A stretch of DNA of 64,000 nucleotides from Actinomycetes bacterium (GTDB lineage Bacteria; Actinomycetota; Acidimicrobiia; Acidimicrobiales; RAAP-2), in assembly GCA_021846325.1 (NCBI GenBank), contig JAJZBX010000003.1, positions 62,001-126,000 of the forward strand, in the 5' to 3' direction. The position numbers and the translations under genes were made by a program. The number at the start of each line of letters is the position of its first letter. Within the stretch, counting starts at the first letter, position 1. Below the pieces are notes generated by a model that searched no databases, was not told the DNA's origin, and was given only the letters and a program-made list of their open reading frames with translations. This document shows positions 52,081 to 60,875 of this stretch, one piece after another.

Positions 52081-53640
52081 GTGGATGAGCTCGTGACGAG
52101 CGAGACGTCGCGCCTCGACCAAGCGGCGCGGCGCGGATGGACGTGGCTCAATCGCCCACTGCGGCCGCTGGAGGCGTTGGCCGGCTGGCTGCTGGCGATC
52201 GCCGCCTTCGTCGGGGTGGTCGCCCTCTTCGGCGGCGTGACCGAGGGTGACGCGGCGGTCGGCATCTACTCGACCTGGGCGATCGCCCACGGCCAGTTGG
52301 CCTGCGCCTACCCACCGGCCGTGTACTACCACGTGCCGCCCGTCGCGCGTCCCTACACGTCGATCACGCCCTTCTACCCCCTCTTCTCGGGCCTGTTCGC
52401 CGCGCTCTTTCGCATCGGTCACGCGGTCGCGTTTCCCACCACGGCGCAACTCGGCGCGCACTGCACCAACGCGTACGACGCGATGTACCGATGGTCGGTG
52501 GCCTCGAGTTCGGCGTTGCGCACGATGCGTCTGGGTTACCTGAGTGGCGCGGTCGTGCTCGGCGGCGTCGTCGCGTTGTTGCGCGCCGCCGACCGCGGCC
52601 GTCGGCTCGTCGAACCGGTCACCATGCTCGCCGTCGCGACGGCGGCGCCGGTGGTGGCGTGCCTGCTCGAGTTCTACCACCCCCAAGACCTGGTTGCGAT
52701 GGGACTCAGCCTCGCGGCGCTCGCCGCGGCCTTGCGGGGCCGCTGGGTCTGGGCCGGCCTCTTTATTGGCCTCGCCATCACGACGCACCAGTACGCCCTG
52801 CTCGTCGCGGCCCCACTGCTCGTCGTGGCGCCGCCGGCCCGTCGCTGGTGGTTCGTCGGCGCGACGGCGCTCGCCGGGATCGCGGTCGACCTGCCCTTTC
52901 TGATCGCGACGTCGGGGCGGGCCTTTCGGGCCGTCGTGATCGGTTCGGGGTTCACGCCATCCTTGGGCGGTACGGTGCTCTGGGAACTGCGCTTGCACGG
53001 CCCCGTTTTCTTCCTCGCGACGCGCGTCGCCCCCCTCGCCGCCGCTCTCGTGCTCGCGTGGTGGGTTCGCGAGCGTCTCGGCGAACGGGTGCTCGAGCCC
53101 CTCGCGTTGGTTTCACTGGTTGGCGTGTCGCTCGCGCTGCGACTCGTCTTCGAGGAGAACCTGTGGGGCTACTACTTTATGGCGCTGGCCGTGATGCTGA
53201 TCCTCGTCGAGTCCGTGTCGGGCCGGCTGCGCGCGGGCGTCATCGCGTGGCTCTTGACGGTTACCCTCGCCTTTGATCCGCTGCCCGCGGGATTTCAGAC
53301 GAACTCGAAGATCTGGGTAATCTACGCTCGCCTCGATCTGCCCAAGATCGTCGTGGGGATCGTCGCGCTCTACGTGGTGATCGGCTTCGTGCGCCGGCAG
53401 CGACATTGGTTCTGGCTCGCCTGGACCGTCTTCGCGGCGTTCGCCTTCGTTCGATATCCGGTCCTCGACACTTTTGCGCGTCACCAGTGGCCCATCTGGC
53501 TCTGGCAGTTGCTGCTCGTCTCGTCGGGTCTCGCGCTCGTCGCGACGCCGCTGTGGCAGCGCATCCGTGCACAGGCGCCACCAGCGGATGCGTCCGGGCC
53601 TTCGGAGAATGGATTGGCGAGTCAACCTAGCGCAGCGTGA
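52081..53640 (+). CDS. Polytopic membrane protein, GT87/GT-C-like
   Basis: A 519-residue protein with about ten to twelve hydrophobic segments. The first extracytoplasmic loop GGVTEGDAAVGIYSTWAIAHG and later FYHPQDLVAMGLSLAA have the acidic-residue pattern seen in GT-C glycosyltransferases that use polyprenyl-phosphate sugars. I cannot name a substrate. GTG 52081 begins ten bases after the previous stop. If it is a glycosyltransferase it may modify an envelope polymer or pilin. Confidence 0.65.
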   Translation: MDELVTSETSRLDQAARRGWTWLNRPLRPLEALAGWLLAIAAFVGVVALFGGVTEGDAAVGIYSTWAIAHGQLACAYPPAVYYHVPPVARPYTSITPFYPLFSGLFAALFRIGHAVAFPTTAQLGAHCTNAYDAMYRWSVASSSALRTMRLGYLSGAVVLGGVVALLRAADRGRRLVEPVTMLAVATAAPVVACLLEFYHPQDLVAMGLSLAALAAALRGRWVWAGLFIGLAITTHQYALLVAAPLLVVAPPARRWWFVGATALAGIAVDLPFLIATSGRAFRAVVIGSGFTPSLGGTVLWELRLHGPVFFLATRVAPLAAALVLAWWVRERLGERVLEPLALVSLVGVSLALRLVFEENLWGYYFMALAVMLILVESVSGRLRAGVIAWLLTVTLAFDPLPAGFQTNSKIWVIYARLDLPKIVVGIVALYVVIGFVRRQRHWFWLAWTVFAAFAFVRYPVLDTFARHQWPIWLWQLLLVSSGLALVATPLWQRIRAQAPPADASGPSENGLASQPSAA

Positions 53641-53700
53641 TTGCGCGGCGTCGCCGTGGTCGATACGCTGAAGGAACCAGCGAGTCGGGGGTTGATCGTC

Positions 53701-55224
53701 GTGTCGAGCGCACCGCCGTTAACGCTCGAGGGTGCGTTGATTGAGGGGAACTTCCTCGAGGTAACGGGAACGGCCTTCGTGTTGCGCGACGGCCAAGGGC
53801 GCGTCGTGGACTGCAATGATCGCGCCGAGCGCGTTTTTCAGACGACGCGAGAGGACCTGCTCAGCGACGACCCGTTGCGCGTCACCTGGAATCCGGTACA
53901 CGAAGACGGCAAGCCGTTCGAGTTGGACGAACTCCCGTCGGTGTGGTCGCTGCGAACGGGCGACCCCCTCTACGGCGTCGTGCAGGGCATCGAGCTGCCC
54001 AGCGGCGAGCAACGCTGGTTTAGCGTTAACAGCTACCCGGTGCTGCGAGGTGGTGTCGTCGAGGGTGTGCTGTTGGCCTACCTGGACGCGACCGAGCGGG
54101 TTCGCCGGGGCCGGCTCGTCTCGTTGCTGCTCGACGTCAACCGACTGAACGGTGAGCTGCTCGGCGCCCAGGACGCCGTGCGTCACCTCTGCGCCTCGCT
54201 CGTTGCGACCGGACAGTTCGCCCTGGCCTGGGTCGGCGTCGCCCGGCCGGGACCCGACGCCGCTATCGACATCATCGAGTCGGCCGGCGTCACCGACTAC
54301 CTCTTTATGAACATGGTCTCCTGGTCGAGTTCCCAACCTAGCGGGCTCGGGCCGACGGGCATCGCGGTGCGCACCAACGGCACCGTTGTCTCCAACGACC
54401 TCTCCAACGTGCCCATGATGATGCCGTGGCGCGACCGGCTGGCCCATTTCGGCCTGCGGTCATCGATCTGCATCCCGTTTCGGCCCGGCGGGGAGCGTTC
54501 GGTGCTCGTCGTCTACGATCGACACCGCAATACCTTCGATGAGTTGACGGTGTCCGGACTCCAGAATGTCGTCGGCGAGGCCGAGCGCGTCATCGCCCAC
54601 GGCAACTCCGCTCGCGAGCTCGCCGCCGCGCTCGGCGGTACGCTGACCGCACTGGCGCGGGTCACCGAGGCCCGCGATCCCTATACGGCCGGGCACCAGT
54701 CGCGCGTCGGTTCACTGGCCGCGGCCATCGCCGTACGACTCGGCATGGAGGCGGCCCTGGTCGAGCGGATCCGCGAGGCCGGCGCCGTGCACGACGTGGG
54801 CAAGGTGGCGCTCGCCTCGGAGATCCTGACCAAGCCGGGTCGTCTCACCGACCTCGAATTTCGGATGATGCAGCGCCACCCGGCCATCGGCCACGAGATC
54901 CTCGTGCGAGCGAGGCTCCCGTGGCCGATCCCCGACGTCGCCCACCAGCACCACGAGCGCTTGAACGGCTCGGGCTACCCCAACGGACTGATCGGTAACG
55001 ACATCATTATGCCGGCGCGTATCGTGGCCGTCGCCGACGTGGTCGAGGCGATGACCAACCACCGCCCCTACCGGCCCGCCGTGGGGCTCGAGCGTGCCCT
55101 CGACGAGGTCGCGACCCACGCCGGCGAGCTCTACGACGCCGACGTCGTGCGGTGCTGTCTCGACGTCTTCGCCAACGGCTTTGTCTTTTCGGGCGAAGAG
55201 GAAGCGTCACTCTTCATCGTCTAG
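53701..55224 (+). CDS. PAS-GAF-HD-GYP phosphodiesterase (first of a pair)
   Basis: A ~507-residue soluble protein. A PAS domain (about 20-145, TAFVLRDGQGRVVDCNDRAERVF) and a GAF domain (about 160-310) lead into an HD-GYP domain with the HD pair H364-D365 (AVHDVGKVA), HQHHERLNGSGYPNGL and PARIVAVADVVEAMT. Metal and GYP residues are intact, so it should hydrolyse cyclic-di-GMP. Its start is uncertain (TTG 53641, TTG 53692 and GTG 53701 are in frame). It is paralogous to the next gene. Confidence 0.9.
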   Translation: MSSAPPLTLEGALIEGNFLEVTGTAFVLRDGQGRVVDCNDRAERVFQTTREDLLSDDPLRVTWNPVHEDGKPFELDELPSVWSLRTGDPLYGVVQGIELPSGEQRWFSVNSYPVLRGGVVEGVLLAYLDATERVRRGRLVSLLLDVNRLNGELLGAQDAVRHLCASLVATGQFALAWVGVARPGPDAAIDIIESAGVTDYLFMNMVSWSSSQPSGLGPTGIAVRTNGTVVSNDLSNVPMMMPWRDRLAHFGLRSSICIPFRPGGERSVLVVYDRHRNTFDELTVSGLQNVVGEAERVIAHGNSARELAAALGGTLTALARVTEARDPYTAGHQSRVGSLAAAIAVRLGMEAALVERIREAGAVHDVGKVALASEILTKPGRLTDLEFRMMQRHPAIGHEILVRARLPWPIPDVAHQHHERLNGSGYPNGLIGNDIIMPARIVAVADVVEAMTNHRPYRPAVGLERALDEVATHAGELYDADVVRCCLDVFANGFVFSGEEEASLFIV

Positions 55225-55314
55225 GTGGCTTGACCAGGTGAGGCGGCGACGCTAGGTTGATCGGAGTATCCCGAATGATGTTCAGGTCGGGGTTGTTCAC
55301 GAGTCGGAGTGACC

Positions 55315-56814
55315 ATGACGCAGGCCGAAAGCCGAACGAGCCCGCTGCGCTCGCTCGACTACCTCAACGCCTTCTTGGACTCGACCGAGGTCGGCTTCGC
55401 CTACTTCGACGCGGGGGGCGTCGTTCGTGACTGCAACGAGGCGATCGCGCGACTGCTGCGCACCACGACCGACCGACTGATCGGTGAGAACTTCTACGAC
55501 CCCCGCTGGGCCCGGCCCCGCGTCGACGACTCGCCCTTCTACTTCGACAATCCCCGCGACGTGCTCGCGATCGACTCCTCGAAGGCGTATTCGGACGTCG
55601 TGGTCGGGTTCAACTTCTACGACGCGCCGCGTCGCTGGCTCTCGGTGAACACGTACCCGGTTGTCGAGCGCGGCGCGGCTCGCGGGGTGATCGTGTCGTT
55701 CACCGACGTGACGCGCGAGCACCATCGCGAGCGCATGTTGCGACTGTTCAACGAGGTCAGCCGCTGCGTCGCCAACGCCGCGAGCGTCGACGAGGCGCTG
55801 CGGGGGCTCGTCGACGCGCTGGTCGCCGTCGGAGGCTACCGGGTCGCCTGGGTCACGGCCGAGGTTGATCGATCGTCGGATCTGGGGGTCGTGGCCCGCG
55901 CGGGCGAGGTCGGCTACCTCGACGGCCTCAAGTTCGCGAGTGACCCCGCGCGGCCCGGCGGGCGAGGTCCGACGGCGTCGGCGATTCGCGACCGAGTCGT
56001 GCGGGTCGTGCACGACGTCTCGCACCACGAGGAGCTCGCGCCGTGGTACGACCGAGCCCGACACCACGGGATCCAGGCGATCGTCGCCCTGCCGCTCGAG
56101 ATCGGTGAGCGACGGGCCGCGGTGAGCGTCGCCGACCGGGACATCTTTGTCTTTGACGACGAGTCGGTCGGCGAGCTGGAGGGCCTGCTACGAGAAGTCG
56201 AGCTGTTCGTCACGCGCGTTCGAACGACGGCGCAGCTTCGAGCGTCCCTCGCGGGCTCGATGGCGGCGATGGCTCGCGTGACCGAGATTCGCGATCCCTA
56301 CACCGCGGGGCACCAGACCCGGGTGAGCACGCTCAGCGCCGCGATCGCCGCCCACCTCGGTCTCGATGTTGAGCTGGTCGATCAGATCACCAAGGGTGCG
56401 GCACTGCACGACCTCGGCAAGATCGCGGTACCGGCCGAGATCCTCGGCCGACCGGGTCCGTTGAGCCCGCTCGAGTTCGAGGCCGTCCAGCGCCACTGCG
56501 ACGTGGGCGCCGACATCCTGGAACAAGCCGCGCTGCCCGCGGTGTTCGCCGACATCGCGCGTCACCACCACGAGCGCCTCGACGGTTCGGGCTACCCCGA
56601 GGGACTCAGCGGTGACGCGGTGTCGATCGAGGCGCGCATCGTCGCCGTCGCCGACGTGGTCGAGGCGATGACCCACCACCGGCCCCACCGGCCCGCCTTC
56701 AGCGTCGAACGGGCCCTGGACGAACTGCGAGCGCACGCGGGCGTGCGCTATGACGCCGCCGCCGTCGCGGCGCTCGAAGCGGTGCTCGCCGGCGGCTACG
56801 ACCTCGATGCCTGA
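55315..56814 (+). CDS. PAS-GAF-HD-GYP phosphodiesterase (second of a pair)
   Basis: A 499-residue protein with the same order as its neighbour: PAS (about 18-140, GFAYFDAGGVVRDCNEAI), GAF (about 155-305), HD-GYP with ALHDLGKIAVP, HHHERLDGSGYPEGL and EARIVAVADVVEAMTHHRPHRP. ATG 55315 is six bases after GGAG. The two HD-GYP genes look like a tandem duplication with diverged sensors. The 3' end overlaps the convergent PAS-GGDEF-EAL gene by 19 bases. Confidence 0.92.
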   Translation: MTQAESRTSPLRSLDYLNAFLDSTEVGFAYFDAGGVVRDCNEAIARLLRTTTDRLIGENFYDPRWARPRVDDSPFYFDNPRDVLAIDSSKAYSDVVVGFNFYDAPRRWLSVNTYPVVERGAARGVIVSFTDVTREHHRERMLRLFNEVSRCVANAASVDEALRGLVDALVAVGGYRVAWVTAEVDRSSDLGVVARAGEVGYLDGLKFASDPARPGGRGPTASAIRDRVVRVVHDVSHHEELAPWYDRARHHGIQAIVALPLEIGERRAAVSVADRDIFVFDDESVGELEGLLREVELFVTRVRTTAQLRASLAGSMAAMARVTEIRDPYTAGHQTRVSTLSAAIAAHLGLDVELVDQITKGAALHDLGKIAVPAEILGRPGPLSPLEFEAVQRHCDVGADILEQAALPAVFADIARHHHERLDGSGYPEGLSGDAVSIEARIVAVADVVEAMTHHRPHRPAFSVERALDELRAHAGVRYDAAAVAALEAVLAGGYDLDA

Positions 56815-58892
56815 GCCGGCGACCAGCTCGAGCCCTCGAGCAGCGCCGTCGCCTCGTCGGCGGGCACCGCGGGCGAGAACAAGAAGCCCTGGCTCAGGGT
56901 GCAACCCGCGTCGCGCAGACGCCCGAGCTGCTCGGGTGTCTCGACGCCCTCGGCGAGCACCGAGACGCCGAGCTGGTTGCCCATCGCGATGATGAAGCCG
57001 ACGAGGGCATCGTTGTAGCCAATGCCGTGGGTCGGTCGCACGAAGGACTGGTCGATCTTGACGAACTGGAGCTTGAGGTGCAGCAGGTAGGCCAGCGACG
57101 ACAGGCCGGCGCCGAACTGATCGATCGCGACCCCGACGCCGATGTCGCGCAGCGCCGAGATCGTCGCCGCGGCGGCGTTGGTGTCCACCAGCGCCACCCG
57201 TTCGGCGACTTCGAACACGATTCGGTCGGGCTCGACGCCGCGCTCGGCGATGGCCTCGCCAACCAGTGCGATGAGGCGTTCGTCGTAGAACTGGCGCGTC
57301 GAGAGGTTGATCGACACGTAAGGTGACCGACCACCAACGTTCGCCCAGTCGGCGGCCGCGCGCACCGCGTCGCGGATGGCGAGGGCACCGAGCTCGTGGA
57401 TGAGGTCACTGGACTCGGCCAGCGGCAAGAACTCCGACGGGGCGATGACGCCGCGCGTCGGGTGCACCCAGCGCATCAACGCCTCGAAGCCCACGATGGC
57501 CTCGCTCGCGGCGTCGACGATGGGCTGGAAGTGCATCACGATCTCGCCGGCGGCGAGCGCCCGGCGCAACTCCTGGAGCTGGTCGAAACGCCCCATCGTG
57601 TACTGGCGCATCGGTGGCGCAAAGACGGCGTAGCGGCCGCGGCCGAGTCGCTTGGCCTCGTAGAGGGCGAGGTCGGCCTCTTCGACGATCGGCGCGTCAT
57701 CGGCCGTGGAGGCGTCAAAGATCGTGACGCCGACGCTCGCGCGCTGCTCGATCGTGATGCCCAGCACGTTGAAGGGCCGAGCGAGCGCGCCGAGCAGTCG
57801 CTCGGCGACGTGGCCGGCCTGCTCGGCCTGGTGGATCCCCTCGACGAGGTAGAGGAACTCGTCACCCCCGTATCGACTCAGCGTGTCCGAGGTGCGTGCG
57901 ACCTCCTCGAGGCGACGGGCGACCGCGATGAGCAGCTGGTCGCCGATGAGGTGGCCGTGGGTGTCATTCACGATCTTGAAGTCGTCGAGGTCGAGCATCA
58001 ACACGGCACCGTAACCGCCGACGCGCGCCACCTTGGCGCGCGTCTGGGCTAGCCGGTCCTCGATCAGGTTTCGGTTAGCGAGTCCCGTGAGGGGATCGTG
58101 CAACGCCTGGTGGGCCAGCTGGGCAGTGAGGAGGCGCTCCTCGGTGATGTCGCGCTCGCTGATCACGCTGTAGAGCAGGTGGCCATCGTCGTCGTAGGCG
58201 GCGGCCCGGGCCACCTCGACGACGATGACGTGGCCGTCGCGGTGCAGGTAGCGCTTGACGTAGCGCTCGTGGCTAGCTCGATGTTCGCGCACGCGCTCGA
58301 GGGACTGCTCGGTGACCCCGACGTCGAGCGGGTAGGTGAAGTGGCGTGAGTCGTGTCCGACCAGCTCGTCGAGCGGTCGGCCGATCAGCTCGCAAAAGGC
58401 GGTGTTGGCCGTGACGATGTGGTCGTTGGCGTCGGCGAAGATCATCGGTGACATGGAGTTCTGAAAGGCCAGCTGGAACTTCTCTGCCGATTCGTCACGC
58501 TCGATCTCGAGGCGGCGCAGCGGTCCGAGGTCGCGCACCGCGGCGAGCGTGTAGCGCCGCTCGCCGCTGGTGATGCTCGACAGGGCGATGTCGACGTGCA
58601 ACCGGTGCCCGTCGCGGTGCACGAGGGCGAGGTCGAGGTGTTCGCCGTGGCCGCGACCCGCGACGCGCTGGGGAAAGTCGGCGACGAGCCCCGCGTGACG
58701 AACCCGGGTCTCCTCGGGTACCAAATGGTCGAGCGTCGAGCCGATGAGTTCAGCGGCGCGGTAGCCGCTCAGCTCGCAGATCGCCTGGTTGACGGTCGTG
58801 ACGCAACCGTCGTCGTCGACGATCAGCACCCCGTCGGGCATCGCGTCGAGCAGGTACTGCCAGGCCTCACTTTGGTCTGTGAAGTCAATCAC
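56796..58892 (-). CDS. PAS-PAS-GGDEF-EAL protein with an altered EAL metal motif
   Basis: A 698-residue protein: two PAS domains (about 10-130 and 140-265), GGDEF (SRYGGDEFLYL intact, I-site RTSD) and EAL. The EAL domain keeps FEALMRW, INLSTRQF, FEVAERVAL, the catalytic Lys in FVKIDQSF, AEGVETPEQ and SQGFLFS, but the usual DDFGTG metal motif reads DQFGAG (bases 57105-57122), replacing the second aspartate by glutamine. Phosphodiesterase activity may therefore be weak or lost, leaving a cyclase or a cyclic-di-GMP sensor. GTG start at 58892. Confidence 0.92.
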   Translation of the reverse strand: MIDFTDQSEAWQYLLDAMPDGVLIVDDDGCVTTVNQAICELSGYRAAELIGSTLDHLVPEETRVRHAGLVADFPQRVAGRGHGEHLDLALVHRDGHRLHVDIALSSITSGERRYTLAAVRDLGPLRRLEIERDESAEKFQLAFQNSMSPMIFADANDHIVTANTAFCELIGRPLDELVGHDSRHFTYPLDVGVTEQSLERVREHRASHERYVKRYLHRDGHVIVVEVARAAAYDDDGHLLYSVISERDITEERLLTAQLAHQALHDPLTGLANRNLIEDRLAQTRAKVARVGGYGAVLMLDLDDFKIVNDTHGHLIGDQLLIAVARRLEEVARTSDTLSRYGGDEFLYLVEGIHQAEQAGHVAERLLGALARPFNVLGITIEQRASVGVTIFDASTADDAPIVEEADLALYEAKRLGRGRYAVFAPPMRQYTMGRFDQLQELRRALAAGEIVMHFQPIVDAASEAIVGFEALMRWVHPTRGVIAPSEFLPLAESSDLIHELGALAIRDAVRAAADWANVGGRSPYVSINLSTRQFYDERLIALVGEAIAERGVEPDRIVFEVAERVALVDTNAAAATISALRDIGVGVAIDQFGAGLSSLAYLLHLKLQFVKIDQSFVRPTHGIGYNDALVGFIIAMGNQLGVSVLAEGVETPEQLGRLRDAGCTLSQGFLFSPAVPADEATALLEGSSWSPAQASRS

Positions 58893-58988
58893 GCCGCGCC
58901 CCTGCTGGTGGTAGCGCCCATCAAAATGCAGCGCCGTAGGAATCGTAGTCGGGTCCCCGCCGCATATTGGGCGCGGGGAGCGACGGCT

Positions 58989-60206
58989 CTATCGCCGGTG
59001 CGCGTCACGGCGATCGAGCCAGTCGAGGAAGGCGTCGACGGTGCGGTTCCAGGTCGCCGGTTCCTCGTAGTAGGGCGAATGGCCGGCGCCGACGATCTCG
59101 ATGACGCGCGCGTCGCCCAAGAGGTCCGCGACCGCCCGAATCGCGGCGGGGGGAAAGATCTGGTCGTGGTCCCCGACGATCAACAGCACCGGCATCGTCA
59201 GCCGCGCCGCGTCCTCGGTACCGTAGGTTGTCGCGCGCAACCGATCGAAGACGACGTCAGCGTCGGCACTGCCCATTCGCCCGAGCGACTGGTAGAGGTG
59301 CGCGAGTTCGGGAAAGCGCGTGCTGAAGTCCTGGCCGAGCGCGGGGTGGGCACCAAGCACGTCGCGCTCGGGGTCACGCAGTCGCGCGCGCGCGAGCCCC
59401 GCGGCGATGGGCGCGGTCACCAGGCCGCCGATGGTGTCGGTCAGCACGAGGGATCGAGCGAGCGTTGGGCGCGCGAGGGCGGCGCCGACGGCCGACCAGC
59501 CACCCATCGACTGGCCGACGAGGTCGGCGTGCTCGATCCCCAGTTCGTCGAGGATCGCGAGCAGGTCGTCGACGGCGACGAGTGGACCGGTGCGGTCACC
59601 GTGGTCGCTCGAGCGGCCGTAGCCGCGATGGTCCCAGGTCACCACGACCCGGTCGCGGGCGAAGTGCGCGATCTGTTGGAACCACACCGCGTGGTTGCCG
59701 CCGGCGCCGTGGCAGAAGACCAGTGGTGTGCGCTCGCCCTCGCCGACGACCTCGTAGTAGAGACGCTCGCCGTCGCGTTCGACGTATCCGCTGCGCCGCG
59801 CGAGTTCGGGTACCGCCGTGGGCACCGTCGACGTACGGTGGGCGACGCACTGCATCTCCACGCGGGCCCCCATCGCGAGGTCGACCCCACCGACGGTGAT
59901 CCGGGCGGGCGGCGTGGTGCTAAAGGTCCCGTCGTACACCTCATTCATCGCGGCGAAGTCGTCGAAGTCCTTGAGGTACACCGATACCGACGTGACGTCG
60001 TCCCACGCGCAGCCGGCGGCGCCCAGAATGAGGCCGATGTTGTGGATGACCTGGCTCGTCTCGGCGCCGACACCACCGTCCACGAGGTGGCCGTCGCACG
60101 TGCCGAGCGTGCCCGCGACGTAGACCTCGTTGCCGGCGCGCGTCGCGTGGGCGAACTGGGGGAGTCGGGCGAGTCCGGGTACGACGATGCGTTCGAGTGA
60201 GGCCAT
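58989..60206 (-). CDS. RidA-like domain fused to an alpha/beta hydrolase
   Basis: A 405-residue fusion. Residues about 1-128 are a RidA/YjgF domain with the key Arg in PPARITVGG and the SVYLKDFDDFAAMNEVY segment. Residues about 140-400 are an alpha/beta hydrolase with oxyanion segment FCHGAGGNHAVW, nucleophile in GQSMGGWS, acid in VGDHDQIF and histidine in GAGHSPYYEEP. RidA enzymes hydrolyse reactive enamines/imines; joining one to a hydrolase suggests sequential steps on one substrate. Start ATG 60206. Confidence 0.9.
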   Translation of the reverse strand: MASLERIVVPGLARLPQFAHATRAGNEVYVAGTLGTCDGHLVDGGVGAETSQVIHNIGLILGAAGCAWDDVTSVSVYLKDFDDFAAMNEVYDGTFSTTPPARITVGGVDLAMGARVEMQCVAHRTSTVPTAVPELARRSGYVERDGERLYYEVVGEGERTPLVFCHGAGGNHAVWFQQIAHFARDRVVVTWDHRGYGRSSDHGDRTGPLVAVDDLLAILDELGIEHADLVGQSMGGWSAVGAALARPTLARSLVLTDTIGGLVTAPIAAGLARARLRDPERDVLGAHPALGQDFSTRFPELAHLYQSLGRMGSADADVVFDRLRATTYGTEDAARLTMPVLLIVGDHDQIFPPAAIRAVADLLGDARVIEIVGAGHSPYYEEPATWNRTVDAFLDWLDRRDAHRR

Positions 60207-60283
60207 GAGCCAATCCTGACACGTCGGGTCATCGACTCGGTAAGTTTCGAGGGGTGATGGACAGAGTGGAGTAGGAGGTCATT

Positions 60284-60820
60284 ATGCGTAGAACAGCAAC
60301 GTTCGCACTGGCACTGTCCCTGGGGCTTGGCGCGGGACTGGTTCCCAGCGCCGTTGGCGCGAGCGCGACCACGGACCCGCGACTCGGACCAGCGCCCAAC
60401 TGCCGACCGGCCCAACTTCGCGTCAGCGTCGGTGCGCCCCAGGGGACGGCGGGCTCGATCTACCACCCGATCATCTTCACGAACACCCGCGCGATCTGCG
60501 CGATCTGGGGCGTGCCCCACGTGCAGCCCGTCGCGGGACCCCGCCACCGGCCGGTCGGCCCCACCGCCGCCAACATGAGCGTCGGTATGATGCCGGCTCG
60601 CCACCTCATCGGGCGCGGCCAGTCGGTCAGCGTCGGCTTCGGCGTCGCCGAGACCGGTAACTACCCGGCGTCGCGTTGCCGGGCTCGCAGCGCGAGCGGC
60701 GTCCTCGTGTCGCTCACGCCGTTCGTTCGTTCCACCTACGTGCGTCTCGCATTTACGACGTGCACGGTGCAGTCGAGCACGCGCACGGCGCTGATCGTCC
60801 CGGGACGCAGCGGCGCCTGA
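60284..60820 (+). CDS. Secreted DUF4232 protein
   Basis: A 178-residue exported protein. Residues 1-28 are a signal peptide (MRRTATFALALSLGLGAGLV, cleavage near SAVGASA). The mature part has the DUF4232 pattern: Cys after an N-terminal Pro/Asn segment (NCRPAQLRVSV), IIFTNTRAICAIWG and a C-terminal FTTCTV, with four Cys likely in disulphides. ATG 60284 follows GGAGG. Function of the family is unknown; cell-surface location is inferred. Confidence 0.85.
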   Translation: MRRTATFALALSLGLGAGLVPSAVGASATTDPRLGPAPNCRPAQLRVSVGAPQGTAGSIYHPIIFTNTRAICAIWGVPHVQPVAGPRHRPVGPTAANMSVGMMPARHLIGRGQSVSVGFGVAETGNYPASRCRARSASGVLVSLTPFVRSTYVRLAFTTCTVQSSTRTALIVPGRSGA

Positions 60821-60875
60821 GCCCAGCGAAGGTCTACCATCGCATCGAGACGTACTCTTTGGTGAAGGGTGGGCT

